Origin: an uncultured Bacilli bacterium
Lineage (GTDB): Bacteria > Bacillota_I > Bacilli_A > RF39 > UBA660
Length of the DNA stretch: 12,149 nt
Direction of reading: 5' to 3'
Assembly: GCA_947629075.1 (NCBI GenBank)
Contig: CANRCI010000038.1
Location: 1 to 12,149 of the forward strand
Shown: positions 6,870 to 12,149 of the stretch, piece after piece
Layout: every line of letters starts with the position of its first letter
Position numbering within the stretch: the first letter of the stretch is position 1
The notes under the pieces: generated by a model
What the model was told of the DNA's origin: nothing
The model's input: the letters and a program-made list of their open reading frames with translations, nothing else
The model's database searches: none
Position numbers and translations under genes: made by a program

Positions 6870-6878
6870 TGTTATAAT
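6870..6878 (+). promoter_or_regulatory. Extended -10 promoter for the phospholipase C-family gene
   Basis: TGTTATAAT is a full extended -10 element 24 bases before ATG 6903. No good -35 lies at normal spacing (TTCTTT is the best), which is usual for extended -10 promoters. AGGAGG follows at 6893-6898. Confidence 0.65.
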
Positions 6879-6902
6879 TTTGCTTGTAGATAGGAGGTCA
6901 AA

Positions 6903-7580
6903 ATGCCCAGTTGGAACATTCATTTAGCGATTGCTAAAGAAGTAAATAAAAAATTGAAACTTGATCAAGATGCATTTTATTTCGGTAATACTGTTCCCGA
7001 TGTCGATTACGGAATGAATACTACTAGATGTCGTACTCATTACTACCGAGTTAACTGTCCTAGTTGTCCAAAAGAAAAATTGCCAGATATAAATGCCTTT
7101 CTAAAAGATTATAAAAAGAAACTTAAAAACCCTCTAGTTATGGGAATGTTTGTCCACATCTTAACTGACTATTATTACAACAACGAAATATTTTCTAAGT
7201 ATTGGGTTCAAGATAAAGATCACAACATAATCGGAGCCAAACTTTTAAATGGTAAAATTACTACAGAAAAAGGTAAATACAAACATCACGATTTAGAGTT
7301 ATACGGTAAATATCTATTCAATTGTAATAAGATAGAAATGCCTAGTAATAGTAAAACTATATATGAGAGTGTAAACGATATCAAGAACAATTGTTATTCC
7401 AAAGCAGTTATAGAACACAGATTAAAATATTTAAATGAAGATTATTTAAAGAAAAATAAGTACACTTTAAAAGAAAAGTTATTTGGTCTACACTACAGAA
7501 TGATTAGAAAAGATGATTTAGATGCAATGTTTAACGGCTGTATAGATTTTATCTTTAAACATATTTATGAAAATGTATAG
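6903..7580 (+). CDS. Zinc-dependent phospholipase C-family protein
   Basis: The 225-residue product starts MPSWNIHLAIA. It has the spacing of metal-binding residues seen in the zinc-dependent phospholipase C family: His7, Asp33 in GNTVPDVDY, His46, the H-x3-D pair His85/Asp89 in MFVHILTDYYYN, and the H-x3-E pair His128/Glu132 in KHHDLELYG. Secreted clostridial enzymes of this family hydrolyse phosphatidylcholine. This one shows no signal peptide, so it is probably cytoplasmic, and its substrate is unknown. A Cys cluster (Cys43, Cys52, Cys55) near the active-site region is unusual but may mean nothing. The start has AGGAGG about 6 bases upstream and an extended -10 promoter. It is divergent from the bacteriocin operon, and its stop is 5 bases from the stop of the opposing sortase. 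Family call good; activity inferred. Confidence 0.8.
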   Translation: MPSWNIHLAIAKEVNKKLKLDQDAFYFGNTVPDVDYGMNTTRCRTHYYRVNCPSCPKEKLPDINAFLKDYKKKLKNPLVMGMFVHILTDYYYNNEIFSKYWVQDKDHNIIGAKLLNGKITTEKGKYKHHDLELYGKYLFNCNKIEMPSNSKTIYESVNDIKNNCYSKAVIEHRLKYLNEDYLKKNKYTLKEKLFGLHYRMIRKDDLDAMFNGCIDFIFKHIYENV

Positions 7581-7585
7581 ATAAA

Positions 7586-8455
7586 TTATGAGTATGATCT
7601 CTTCTGAACCTTAATTAATTTAGCGTGGACGACCACTCTTTCATCGTGGTGATTGCGACAAGTAGATAAAGTGAAAAATTTATCTTTGATATTAACTTCT
7701 GTATCGATTGGAGCAACATTTCTCTTCTTCATGGTATCAATCCATTCCTGTTTCTCACTCTTACTACTAAAATGAGGAGTTATATAGTAACCTTCACGTT
7801 TAATCGTGTAAATAGAAAATATTTGAAAGATCATATTTTCTTTGGGAGTAGAAATGAAAATGACATAATTATCACGGTCGCTTTGCCAATCAGCAGAAAG
7901 CGTCTTTTTTAATGTTCCAAACATCGTTCCATCTAATCGTGCATGACCATAAATAACAGTATTATCATCTAACTTGTTTATATTACTGCGATAATCCATA
8001 AAGATCCATCCAGCATTATTATTACTCTTATCAAAAGAATGATTTAAGTAGTAATTATTATTATCTGTTTTAACAACCGGATATTTAATATTGGTACCTC
8101 TTACTCTAATAAACGCAACCGTATCCTTATTCATCGATGATAAAACAGAAAAACTGACTTGATAAAAAGGAATAGATGCATAATAGTAGTAATCGCTTTT
8201 TTTATCAATTGGTGGATTGACAAACTCACCTAGTCCTCTACTGTTATCAATACTGGTATTTTCTTCAATTTTTTTATTAATTTGTCGAATTTTGGAATTA
8301 TCTGTGCACCATTTAAATATAGTAAGTATTGAGAAGAGGATAATACTAAGACACATTATGACAAAAACATATCTAAATACTTTTTTTCGATCTTTCTCCA
8401 CCTTTGACATTGATTGTGTTTTAAAATACTCTTCGATAGTCATATATCTTTTCAA
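7586..8455 (-). CDS. srtB: Class B sortase
   Basis: Sortases cut a sorting signal in a secreted protein and join it to the cell wall. I chose TTG at 8455 (289 residues) because GAGGGTG lies at good distance upstream. TTG 8470 has no such site, and ATG 8443 would be too far from it. A cytoplasmic N-terminus is followed by one membrane segment (about 28-48), then the catalytic domain. The class B signature is clear: FIRVRGTNIKYPVVKTDN, then GWIFMDYR, then catalytic His171 in VIYGHARLDGTMF, Cys266 in FTLSTC, and Arg273 in the DERVVVHAKL segment. Length fits class B sortases (about 240-300). The divergent neighbour encodes a wall protein with an NPNTS signal, its likely substrate. It converges on the phospholipase gene with no terminator visible between them. 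Confidence 0.92.
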   Translation of the reverse strand: MKRYMTIEEYFKTQSMSKVEKDRKKVFRYVFVIMCLSIILFSILTIFKWCTDNSKIRQINKKIEENTSIDNSRGLGEFVNPPIDKKSDYYYYASIPFYQVSFSVLSSMNKDTVAFIRVRGTNIKYPVVKTDNNNYYLNHSFDKSNNNAGWIFMDYRSNINKLDDNTVIYGHARLDGTMFGTLKKTLSADWQSDRDNYVIFISTPKENMIFQIFSIYTIKREGYYITPHFSSKSEKQEWIDTMKKRNVAPIDTEVNIKDKFFTLSTCRNHHDERVVVHAKLIKVQKRSYS

Positions 8456-8516
8456 TTTTATCACCCTCAAGTATATATTATGACCAAAATATTATTATGA
8501 AAAAAGGAGTTAATTT

Positions 8517-9176
8517 ATGAAAAAAAACATGTTTTTTTTCCTCATCATTGCATTACTTCTATTGGTGACACCTATTGTTTTTGCTGAAGGTACATACGGA
8601 AAGGTAACGGATATTACTAAAAGAACTGGTGATTCTCTTTCTTCTGGTGATGGAACTATAACTACAGATGGAAATACAACTACGATTAGATATTCAGCGG
8701 CCACATTTAAAATGTTAGAGGCAGATGATAAAGCTGCCGATGGAAATAGACCAGGACCAGCTGCTTGGATCGGATTTGAAGTTGCTAAACCAGATTCTGA
8801 AAGTGACTCTAGTTATAAGGTAACAACACCAGATGATAAAACGACACAACAAACCAAATATCCTTATGTAGATTATGTCGGTATCACACCACAAAACCTT
8901 AAAAAAGTTCTTATAAACGGAAAAGTCCTAACCTACAAATATGCTTTCGACTGGGATGAGGATGACAGTGCCGATCAATATGTCATAATTCAAATTGACC
9001 CAAAAGAAATCACTTTATTACCAAGTGATGGTGGCGATGTATTATGGTCTCCAACTATTGCTAAAAAGGTTTTAGATGAACAAAATCCTAACACATCAGA
9101 TATCAATCCATTTTTATTTTTAGGACTTATCGCAATTGGTGGAATGGGACTAATCTATTATTCTAAAAAGGCATAA
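8517..9176 (+). CDS. Secreted, sortase-anchored surface protein with NPNTS sorting signal
   Basis: The 219-residue product has a clear signal peptide (MKKNMFFFLIIALLLLVTPI, probable cut after VFA at 23). A roughly 165-residue outside domain rich in Asp, Thr and Ser follows. The C-terminus is a classic cell-wall sorting signal: NPNTSD at 190-195, a hydrophobic stretch (about 198-215) and the basic end SKKA. The motif resembles the NPQTN/NPKTG signals used by class B sortases rather than LPXTG, and a class B sortase gene lies immediately divergent. I do not recognise the outside domain. It lacks Cys and, as far as I can see, the pattern of the haem-binding NEAT domains that class B sortases often anchor. 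AAAGGAG lies 7 bases before the ATG. The stop codon sits inside the terminator hairpin. Confidence 0.88.
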   Translation: MKKNMFFFLIIALLLLVTPIVFAEGTYGKVTDITKRTGDSLSSGDGTITTDGNTTTIRYSAATFKMLEADDKAADGNRPGPAAWIGFEVAKPDSESDSSYKVTTPDDKTTQQTKYPYVDYVGITPQNLKKVLINGKVLTYKYAFDWDEDDSADQYVIIQIDPKEITLLPSDGGDVLWSPTIAKKVLDEQNPNTSDINPFLFLGLIAIGGMGLIYYSKKA

Positions 9177-9189
9177 TATGTCTTTTTTT
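9165..9189 (+). terminator. Terminator after the NPNTS surface protein
   Basis: AAAAAGGCAT pairs with ATGTCTTTTT (one G-U pair) around a 3-base loop and continues into a T-tract ending at 9189. The stop codon of the surface protein (9174-9176) is inside the hairpin. Confidence 0.72.
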
Positions 9190-9216
9190 GTTGTTAGAAA
9201 TTTTATATGTTATAAT
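9188..9216 (+). promoter_or_regulatory. Extended -10 promoter for the alpha/beta hydrolase
   Basis: TGTTATAAT (9208-9216) is an extended -10, with TTGTTG (9188-9193) exactly 17 bases ahead of TATAAT. It begins within the T-tract of the preceding terminator and lies about 35 bases before the ATG at 9252. Confidence 0.65.
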
Positions 9217-9251
9217 TACGAATAGAAATATGTTTTAAAGTAAGAGGAAAA

Positions 9252-9989
9252 ATGAATAAAAAAATATTTTACTATTCTAATCAAACTAAATTATGTGGAA
9301 TTTTAAACCAAGTAAATAATACTAAAGAATTGGTTATCATTTGTCATGCAAGAACAAGTAGTAAAGATTCAAGAGCGACTACTCTACTAGAGGAAGCATT
9401 GTCACAAGAAAAAATCAATAACTTTAGATTTGATTTTATCGCCTGTGGTGAATCTGCAGGAGACATCTCTGATTATTCAGTAACCAATATGATTAATAAC
9501 CTAAATGATACATTAAAAGAAATGAAAGATAATTACGGTTTTGAATCCTTTATATTAGTTGGTTGTAGTATGGGAGCACGCATTATATCACTTGTCGATC
9601 ATCATCGATTTGATATTAAAAAGATTGTATTGTGGTATGGAGCATTAGATTATTTTAGAAAAGCCTTTAATCTACCATTGAAAAAAGAAAAAATTGCCAA
9701 AAAGCAAGGATATTACCAAATAGAAAAAGGGATAAAATTGAGCTATAATTATTTTAGAGATGAAAGAAAATATTTTGCCTATAAACGATTATATAAATGG
9801 GATGTCCCTAAATTATTTATTCATGGTACCAATGATCGTTTTGTAAATTATAAATCATCTGTAAAAGTTTCTAAAAAATGCCAAAACTCTAAATTAGTAT
9901 TAATTAAAAATGGCGATCACGGATTCCCCGATGAAAACAATATGAAATTAGCTATCAAAGAAACAATTGATTTCATTAGAGAAAATTAA
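9252..9989 (+). CDS. Alpha/beta hydrolase (serine esterase/peptidase-like)
   Basis: The 245-residue product has an alpha/beta-hydrolase catalytic triad: nucleophile Ser106 in the elbow GCSMGA (104-109), Asp195 in FIHGTNDRFV, and His223 in NGDHGFPDE. The oxyanion-hole strand reads IICHARTSSKDS (30-40). Related feruloyl-esterase-like and S33-type proteins commonly have HG-F/M here, so His-Ala-Arg is a variant. FDFIACGESAG (61-70) fits the following strand and turn (usually D-x-x-G-x-G-x-S). No signal peptide is visible, so the enzyme is probably cytoplasmic; the substrate cannot be told. AGAGGA lies close before ATG 9252. It converges with the SGNH hydrolase gene, sharing a terminator. Confidence 0.85.
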   Translation: MNKKIFYYSNQTKLCGILNQVNNTKELVIICHARTSSKDSRATTLLEEALSQEKINNFRFDFIACGESAGDISDYSVTNMINNLNDTLKEMKDNYGFESFILVGCSMGARIISLVDHHRFDIKKIVLWYGALDYFRKAFNLPLKKEKIAKKQGYYQIEKGIKLSYNYFRDERKYFAYKRLYKWDVPKLFIHGTNDRFVNYKSSVKVSKKCQNSKLVLIKNGDHGFPDENNMKLAIKETIDFIREN

Positions 9990-10016
9990 AAATAATATAA
10001 AACTTTAATTTATAAT

Positions 10017-10050
10017 AAAAAAAATGTAGATATGTTCTACAATTTTTTTG
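10017..10050. terminator. Shared bidirectional terminator between the two hydrolase genes
   Basis: TGTAGA (10025-10030) pairs with TCTACA (10036-10041) around a 5-base loop. The hairpin is flanked by an A-run on the left and a T-run on the right, so it can end transcription from both sides. The right arm includes the stop codon of the minus-strand gene (10037-10039). Confidence 0.72.
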
Positions 10051-10648
10051 TTTTGGGCATTTGTAATTCGTTATTTATTTTTTTAGAAAGTTTATCGACG
10101 ATTATTTTATATCCCGTTTCATTAGGATGTAATCCATCATCAGAAAACTTTTGATTTAAAAGGCCGTCTTCATCTTCTAAAACAGCATCTAAATCTAAAT
10201 AATCTATCGAATTGTTTTGACAATAACTTTTTATTTTTTCGTTTAGAATTCCTATTTTTTTATTCGCTTCTGGATATTTAGTGGGATACAAAGTTTGAAC
10301 TAATAGATATTTATCAGTACTTAAAATATCTTCCATAAAACTTTTTAGTTTTTCAAAAGTATCCTCTATAGTTTCTTTATTATCATCATCACAATCTGGT
10401 CTTAAAATGTTATTTACTCCAAGTAAAAGAACAAAACCATCCATTTCATCTTTAACAACTCGTGGCCAATAAAATTTGTGAAAATCTCCTACTCCAATAT
10501 CAAGAATACCACAGATGTAAAAAAGGATATCACTATTTGGTAATTTATCGGATACCATCGGAACATCAAATCCTATTTTCATCTTTTTATCGAGAAAATA
10601 TGGCATATAAGCAGTTATTGAATCTCCTAATACAGCTATTTTTTTCAT
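10037..10648 (-). CDS. SGNH/GDSL-family hydrolase (esterase/lipase-like)
   Basis: The 203-residue product has the SGNH hydrolase blocks: nucleophile Ser10 in VLGDSITAYMP (block I), the GxN motif Gly77-Val-Asn79 in LLLGVNNILRP (block III), and catalytic Asp171 and His174 in FSDDGLHPNETGY (block V). Block II Gly is probably in GILDIGVGD. About 200 residues is normal for this family, which removes acyl or acetyl groups from lipids, sugars or other esters. No signal peptide is seen, so a cytoplasmic role is likely; the substrate is unknown. The start has AGAGGTG 6 bases upstream and a sigma-A-type promoter ahead. It is transcribed alone and converges with the alpha/beta hydrolase. Confidence 0.88.
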   Translation of the reverse strand: MKKIAVLGDSITAYMPYFLDKKMKIGFDVPMVSDKLPNSDILFYICGILDIGVGDFHKFYWPRVVKDEMDGFVLLLGVNNILRPDCDDDNKETIEDTFEKLKSFMEDILSTDKYLLVQTLYPTKYPEANKKIGILNEKIKSYCQNNSIDYLDLDAVLEDEDGLLNQKFSDDGLHPNETGYKIIVDKLSKKINNELQMPKTKKL

Positions 10649-10690
10649 TTATTTCACCTCTCATAGTAATAATAACTATTAACTGATAGA

Positions 10691-10719
10691 ATTATATCAA
10701 AACATTTATTTTAAAACAA
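10691..10719 (-). promoter_or_regulatory. Sigma-A-type promoter for the SGNH hydrolase
   Basis: On the minus strand TTGTTT (10714-10719) and TATAAT (10691-10696) are 17 bases apart, about 40 bases before the start codon at 10648. Confidence 0.68.
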
Positions 10720-10767
10720 ATCCTTAACTATTTTACAATGAGATCATTATAAAAACAACTATTTATA

Positions 10768-10776
10768 TGGTAAAAT
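10768..10776 (+). promoter_or_regulatory. Extended -10 promoter for the membrane-anchored protein
   Basis: TGGTAAAAT is an extended -10-like element 20 bases before the putative start at 10797, followed by AAAGGAG at 10785-10791. No convincing -35 lies at normal spacing. Confidence 0.45.
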
Positions 10777-10796
10777 GATTATAGAAAGGAGAAAAA

Positions 10797-11909
10797 ATAA
10801 AAAAAAATAAATTAATTTTATCAATTGGTTTAATCGTATTGATTGTAGGAGTAGTTATAATAAGTCTAGTTGCTTTAAAGAAAAATCCAACTAATAATGT
10901 AACCAATTCTTCAAATGATGGATTATTTAGTGAGAAAAATTTAGTGACAGATACATATTTAACAGACGACTACGAAAATGATGCATTATATAAAAATACA
11001 ATAAGGGTACCAAAATATATGACAAGAATGTCAGGTATAAATAATACCATTGCAAGTTATGTATATAAAAATAAACAATATTCTTTAAGCCTTGAATACG
11101 ATTCTTATTTAACAGATTCTAGTTTAAAAAAGGATTATATTTTAGACGATCAATTCAAAAAAGAGGAAAATTACTATTTAAGTAAAAGTGACAATGCTGT
11201 AAAAATATATTTTAAAAATTCAAATAACATATATCAAACAATTACTATAAAATTATATTCAGAAATAGATGGTGAATATTCTATAGATGAATCTTATAAA
11301 AATTTATTAAAAAATTTAAGTAGTGTATCTGTGGATAAAAGCGAATATTCAATATCAAGTAAAAATGGATATTTTAAAGATAATATTGTTTATAATTCGT
11401 ATGAAGATGAGGATAATAAATATACAGTAAAAATAGATTATAGTGTTTCTAGTGAAAAATATGGATCTATTTATAACAAAGATTCAAAATATCAAGAAGT
11501 ATATAAAGATAAATCATCAATCTCATTTTATGAAGGTGAAATAACCACAGCCCTTAGTTCAGTTAAAGCTCGAACGATGATACAAATGTATTTAACGAAG
11601 ATTACAAATCTTGATTTAAATGAAGAATTAGAAAACGATTTAGAGTGGCCAATAAATCAAACAGCTTTCGAAGATGTGAAAAAGGAAGATGTAAAATTTG
11701 ATATTAGTTCATTTAAATATAATGACAAAGTTGTAAATTATTATAAAGTAACATCTGATAATAATGGTGCTCATGGCGAAAGAATATATGCCTATTTAAA
11801 TATCAAGGATAATTTATATTACATAATACAAATAATAGGTGGAGAAAATAAAAACATAGATGTATCTGTTATCAAAGATTTTTTACCTACTAATATCGTT
11901 ATAGAGTAA
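10797..11909 (+). CDS. Uncharacterised membrane-anchored extracellular protein, apparent ATA start
   Basis: The frame is open upstream to 10785 and has no ATG or GTG near its beginning. AAAGGAG is followed after 5 bases by ATA at 10797, then KKNKLILSIGLIVLIVGVV. This gives a textbook basic-plus-hydrophobic N-terminal anchor (segment about 6-27) and a 370-residue protein. The next possible start, TTG 10839 (356 residues), has no ribosome binding site and removes half of the anchor. So either ATA is used as a rare start, or an ATG has mutated or been misread. The remainder is rich in Tyr, Ser, Asn, Asp and Lys, has no Cys or lipobox, and lies outside the membrane. It looks beta-rich, with a few longer helical stretches such as ARTMIQMYLTKI. 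I do not recognise the family and assign no function. It has its own promoter and terminator. Confidence 0.8.
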   Translation: MKKNKLILSIGLIVLIVGVVIISLVALKKNPTNNVTNSSNDGLFSEKNLVTDTYLTDDYENDALYKNTIRVPKYMTRMSGINNTIASYVYKNKQYSLSLEYDSYLTDSSLKKDYILDDQFKKEENYYLSKSDNAVKIYFKNSNNIYQTITIKLYSEIDGEYSIDESYKNLLKNLSSVSVDKSEYSISSKNGYFKDNIVYNSYEDEDNKYTVKIDYSVSSEKYGSIYNKDSKYQEVYKDKSSISFYEGEITTALSSVKARTMIQMYLTKITNLDLNEELENDLEWPINQTAFEDVKKEDVKFDISSFKYNDKVVNYYKVTSDNNGAHGERIYAYLNIKDNLYYIIQIIGGENKNIDVSVIKDFLPTNIVIE

Positions 11910-11981
11910 AACAATAAAAAAATGTCAATAATAATGCAAAAGACATCATAAAGTGTACTATTTTGGAAAAATGGTTTTAAT

Positions 11982-12014
11982 AAAGCTGAACATTTTAAAT
12001 TTGTTTGGCTTTTT
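11982..12014 (+). terminator. Terminator downstream of the membrane-anchored protein
   Basis: AAGCTGAACA (11983-11992) pairs with TGTTTGGCTT (12002-12011), ten pairs including two G-U, followed by TTTTT. It lies about 75 bases past the stop at 11909; the stretch between shows no gene. Confidence 0.65.
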
Positions 12015-12022
12015 ATATGTAC

Positions 12023-12045
12023 AAAAAAACTAACATCTCTGTTAG
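12023..12045 (-). terminator. Terminator of the tRNA-Cys transcript
   Basis: On the minus strand CTAAC pairs with GTTAG around a 6-base loop (12030-12045), followed by a run of seven T. It lies about 45 bases past the 3' end of the tRNA and is read in the tRNA's direction. Confidence 0.65.
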
Positions 12046-12090
12046 CCTTTATTACTCTCGAAATAAATTAAATCGAGTTTTCTATCATAT

Positions 12091-12149
12091 TGGAGGGCCT
12101 AGTCGGATTTGAACCAACGATCAGGGAGTTGCAGTCCCACGCCTTACCA
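12091..12149 (-). tRNA. tRNA-Cys (anticodon GCA), 5' end cut by window edge
   Basis: Read on the minus strand, the 3' 59 bases of a tRNA are present: the end of the D-loop (GGTAAGGC), an anticodon loop CTGCAAC with GCA in the anticodon position, a T-arm GTTGG-TTCAAAT-CCGAC, an acceptor strand TAGGCCC, discriminator T and an encoded CCA. The U discriminator and GCA anticodon fit tRNA-Cys. The outermost anticodon-stem pair appears to be U-U, a small irregularity. The 5' acceptor strand and D-stem start lie outside the window. Confidence 0.9.

Noticed and set aside
8217..8483. Plus-strand ORF opposite the sortase N-terminus
   Set aside because: A shadow of the sortase gene; the class B sortase on the minus strand is unambiguous.
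8510..8704. Minus-strand ORF opposite the surface-protein start
   Set aside because: A shadow of the signal peptide and early mature region of the NPNTS protein.
8517..9176. NEAT-type haem-binding domain in the NPNTS protein
   Set aside because: Class B sortases often anchor NEAT proteins, but I could not find the expected NEAT pattern in residues 24-189, so no haem role is claimed.
10462..10686. Plus-strand ORF opposite the SGNH hydrolase start
   Set aside because: A shadow frame running across that gene's start and promoter.
11921..11955. ATGTC / GACAT inverted repeat after the membrane-anchored protein
   Set aside because: Only five pairs with a 15-base loop; the hairpin at 11982-12014 is a much better terminator.
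12057..12080. CTCGA / TCGAG inverted repeat before the tRNA
   Set aside because: Only five pairs around an 11-base loop; too weak to call, though the right arm is followed by TTTT.
1..12149. CRISPR arrays, insertion sequences, integrase or attachment sites
   Set aside because: No regularly spaced repeats, transposase or integrase motifs, or flanking direct repeats were seen, so horizontal insertion of the bacteriocin cassette cannot be shown from this window.

Overview
The window looks like chromosomal DNA of an AT-rich, Gram-positive-type bacterium (Bacillota). The evidence is a class B sortase, FtsA/FtsZ/FtsK of Bacillota type, strong AGGAGG-like ribosome binding sites, compact operons and many hairpin-plus-T-tract terminators. 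A gut Bacilli or Erysipelotrichia-like lineage is a plausible guess, but the sequence alone does not fix the taxon. Trp is written TGG, and none of the recognised genes ends in TGA.

Left third (1-3798, minus strand): a cell-division block. ftsA has its own sigma-A-type promoter. It is followed by ftsZ, which ends at a hairpin terminator, and by ftsK, which has a separate extended -10 promoter and runs off the left edge just before its Walker A motif. ftsZ is split: both halves are well conserved, but the frame changes at about 1999-2006, best explained by loss of two bases.

Middle (3801-6861, minus strand): a compact cassette that I read as a two-peptide (class IIb-like) bacteriocin locus. 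Its order is a C39-peptidase ABC exporter, a 139-residue membrane-anchored accessory protein, two adjacent short genes each encoding a double-glycine leader plus a short GxxxG-containing core, and a very small hydrophobic ORF that could be the immunity protein. It closes with a strong terminator. The exporter would cleave the leaders after GG and secrete the two cores. The two precursor genes are only 47 and 57 codons and one starts with GTG, so ordinary gene calling can miss them. A 95-codon ORF on the opposite strand covers the same ground and could be called by mistake.

Right-middle (6870-9189): a divergent gene for a zinc-dependent phospholipase C-family protein runs tail-to-tail into a class B sortase. 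The sortase is divergent from a secreted wall protein whose C-terminus carries an NPNTS sorting signal. Sortase and wall protein are a likely enzyme-substrate pair.

Right (9188-12149): an alpha/beta hydrolase (plus) and an SGNH/GDSL hydrolase (minus) converge on one shared bidirectional terminator. Next is an uncharacterised membrane-anchored extracellular protein whose best start codon is ATA rather than ATG. The window ends in a tRNA-Cys (minus strand, 5' part cut off) with its own terminator. No insertion sequence, CRISPR array or rRNA is visible. No gene-free stretch exceeds 300 bases: the longest, about 180 bases after 11909, holds two terminators.
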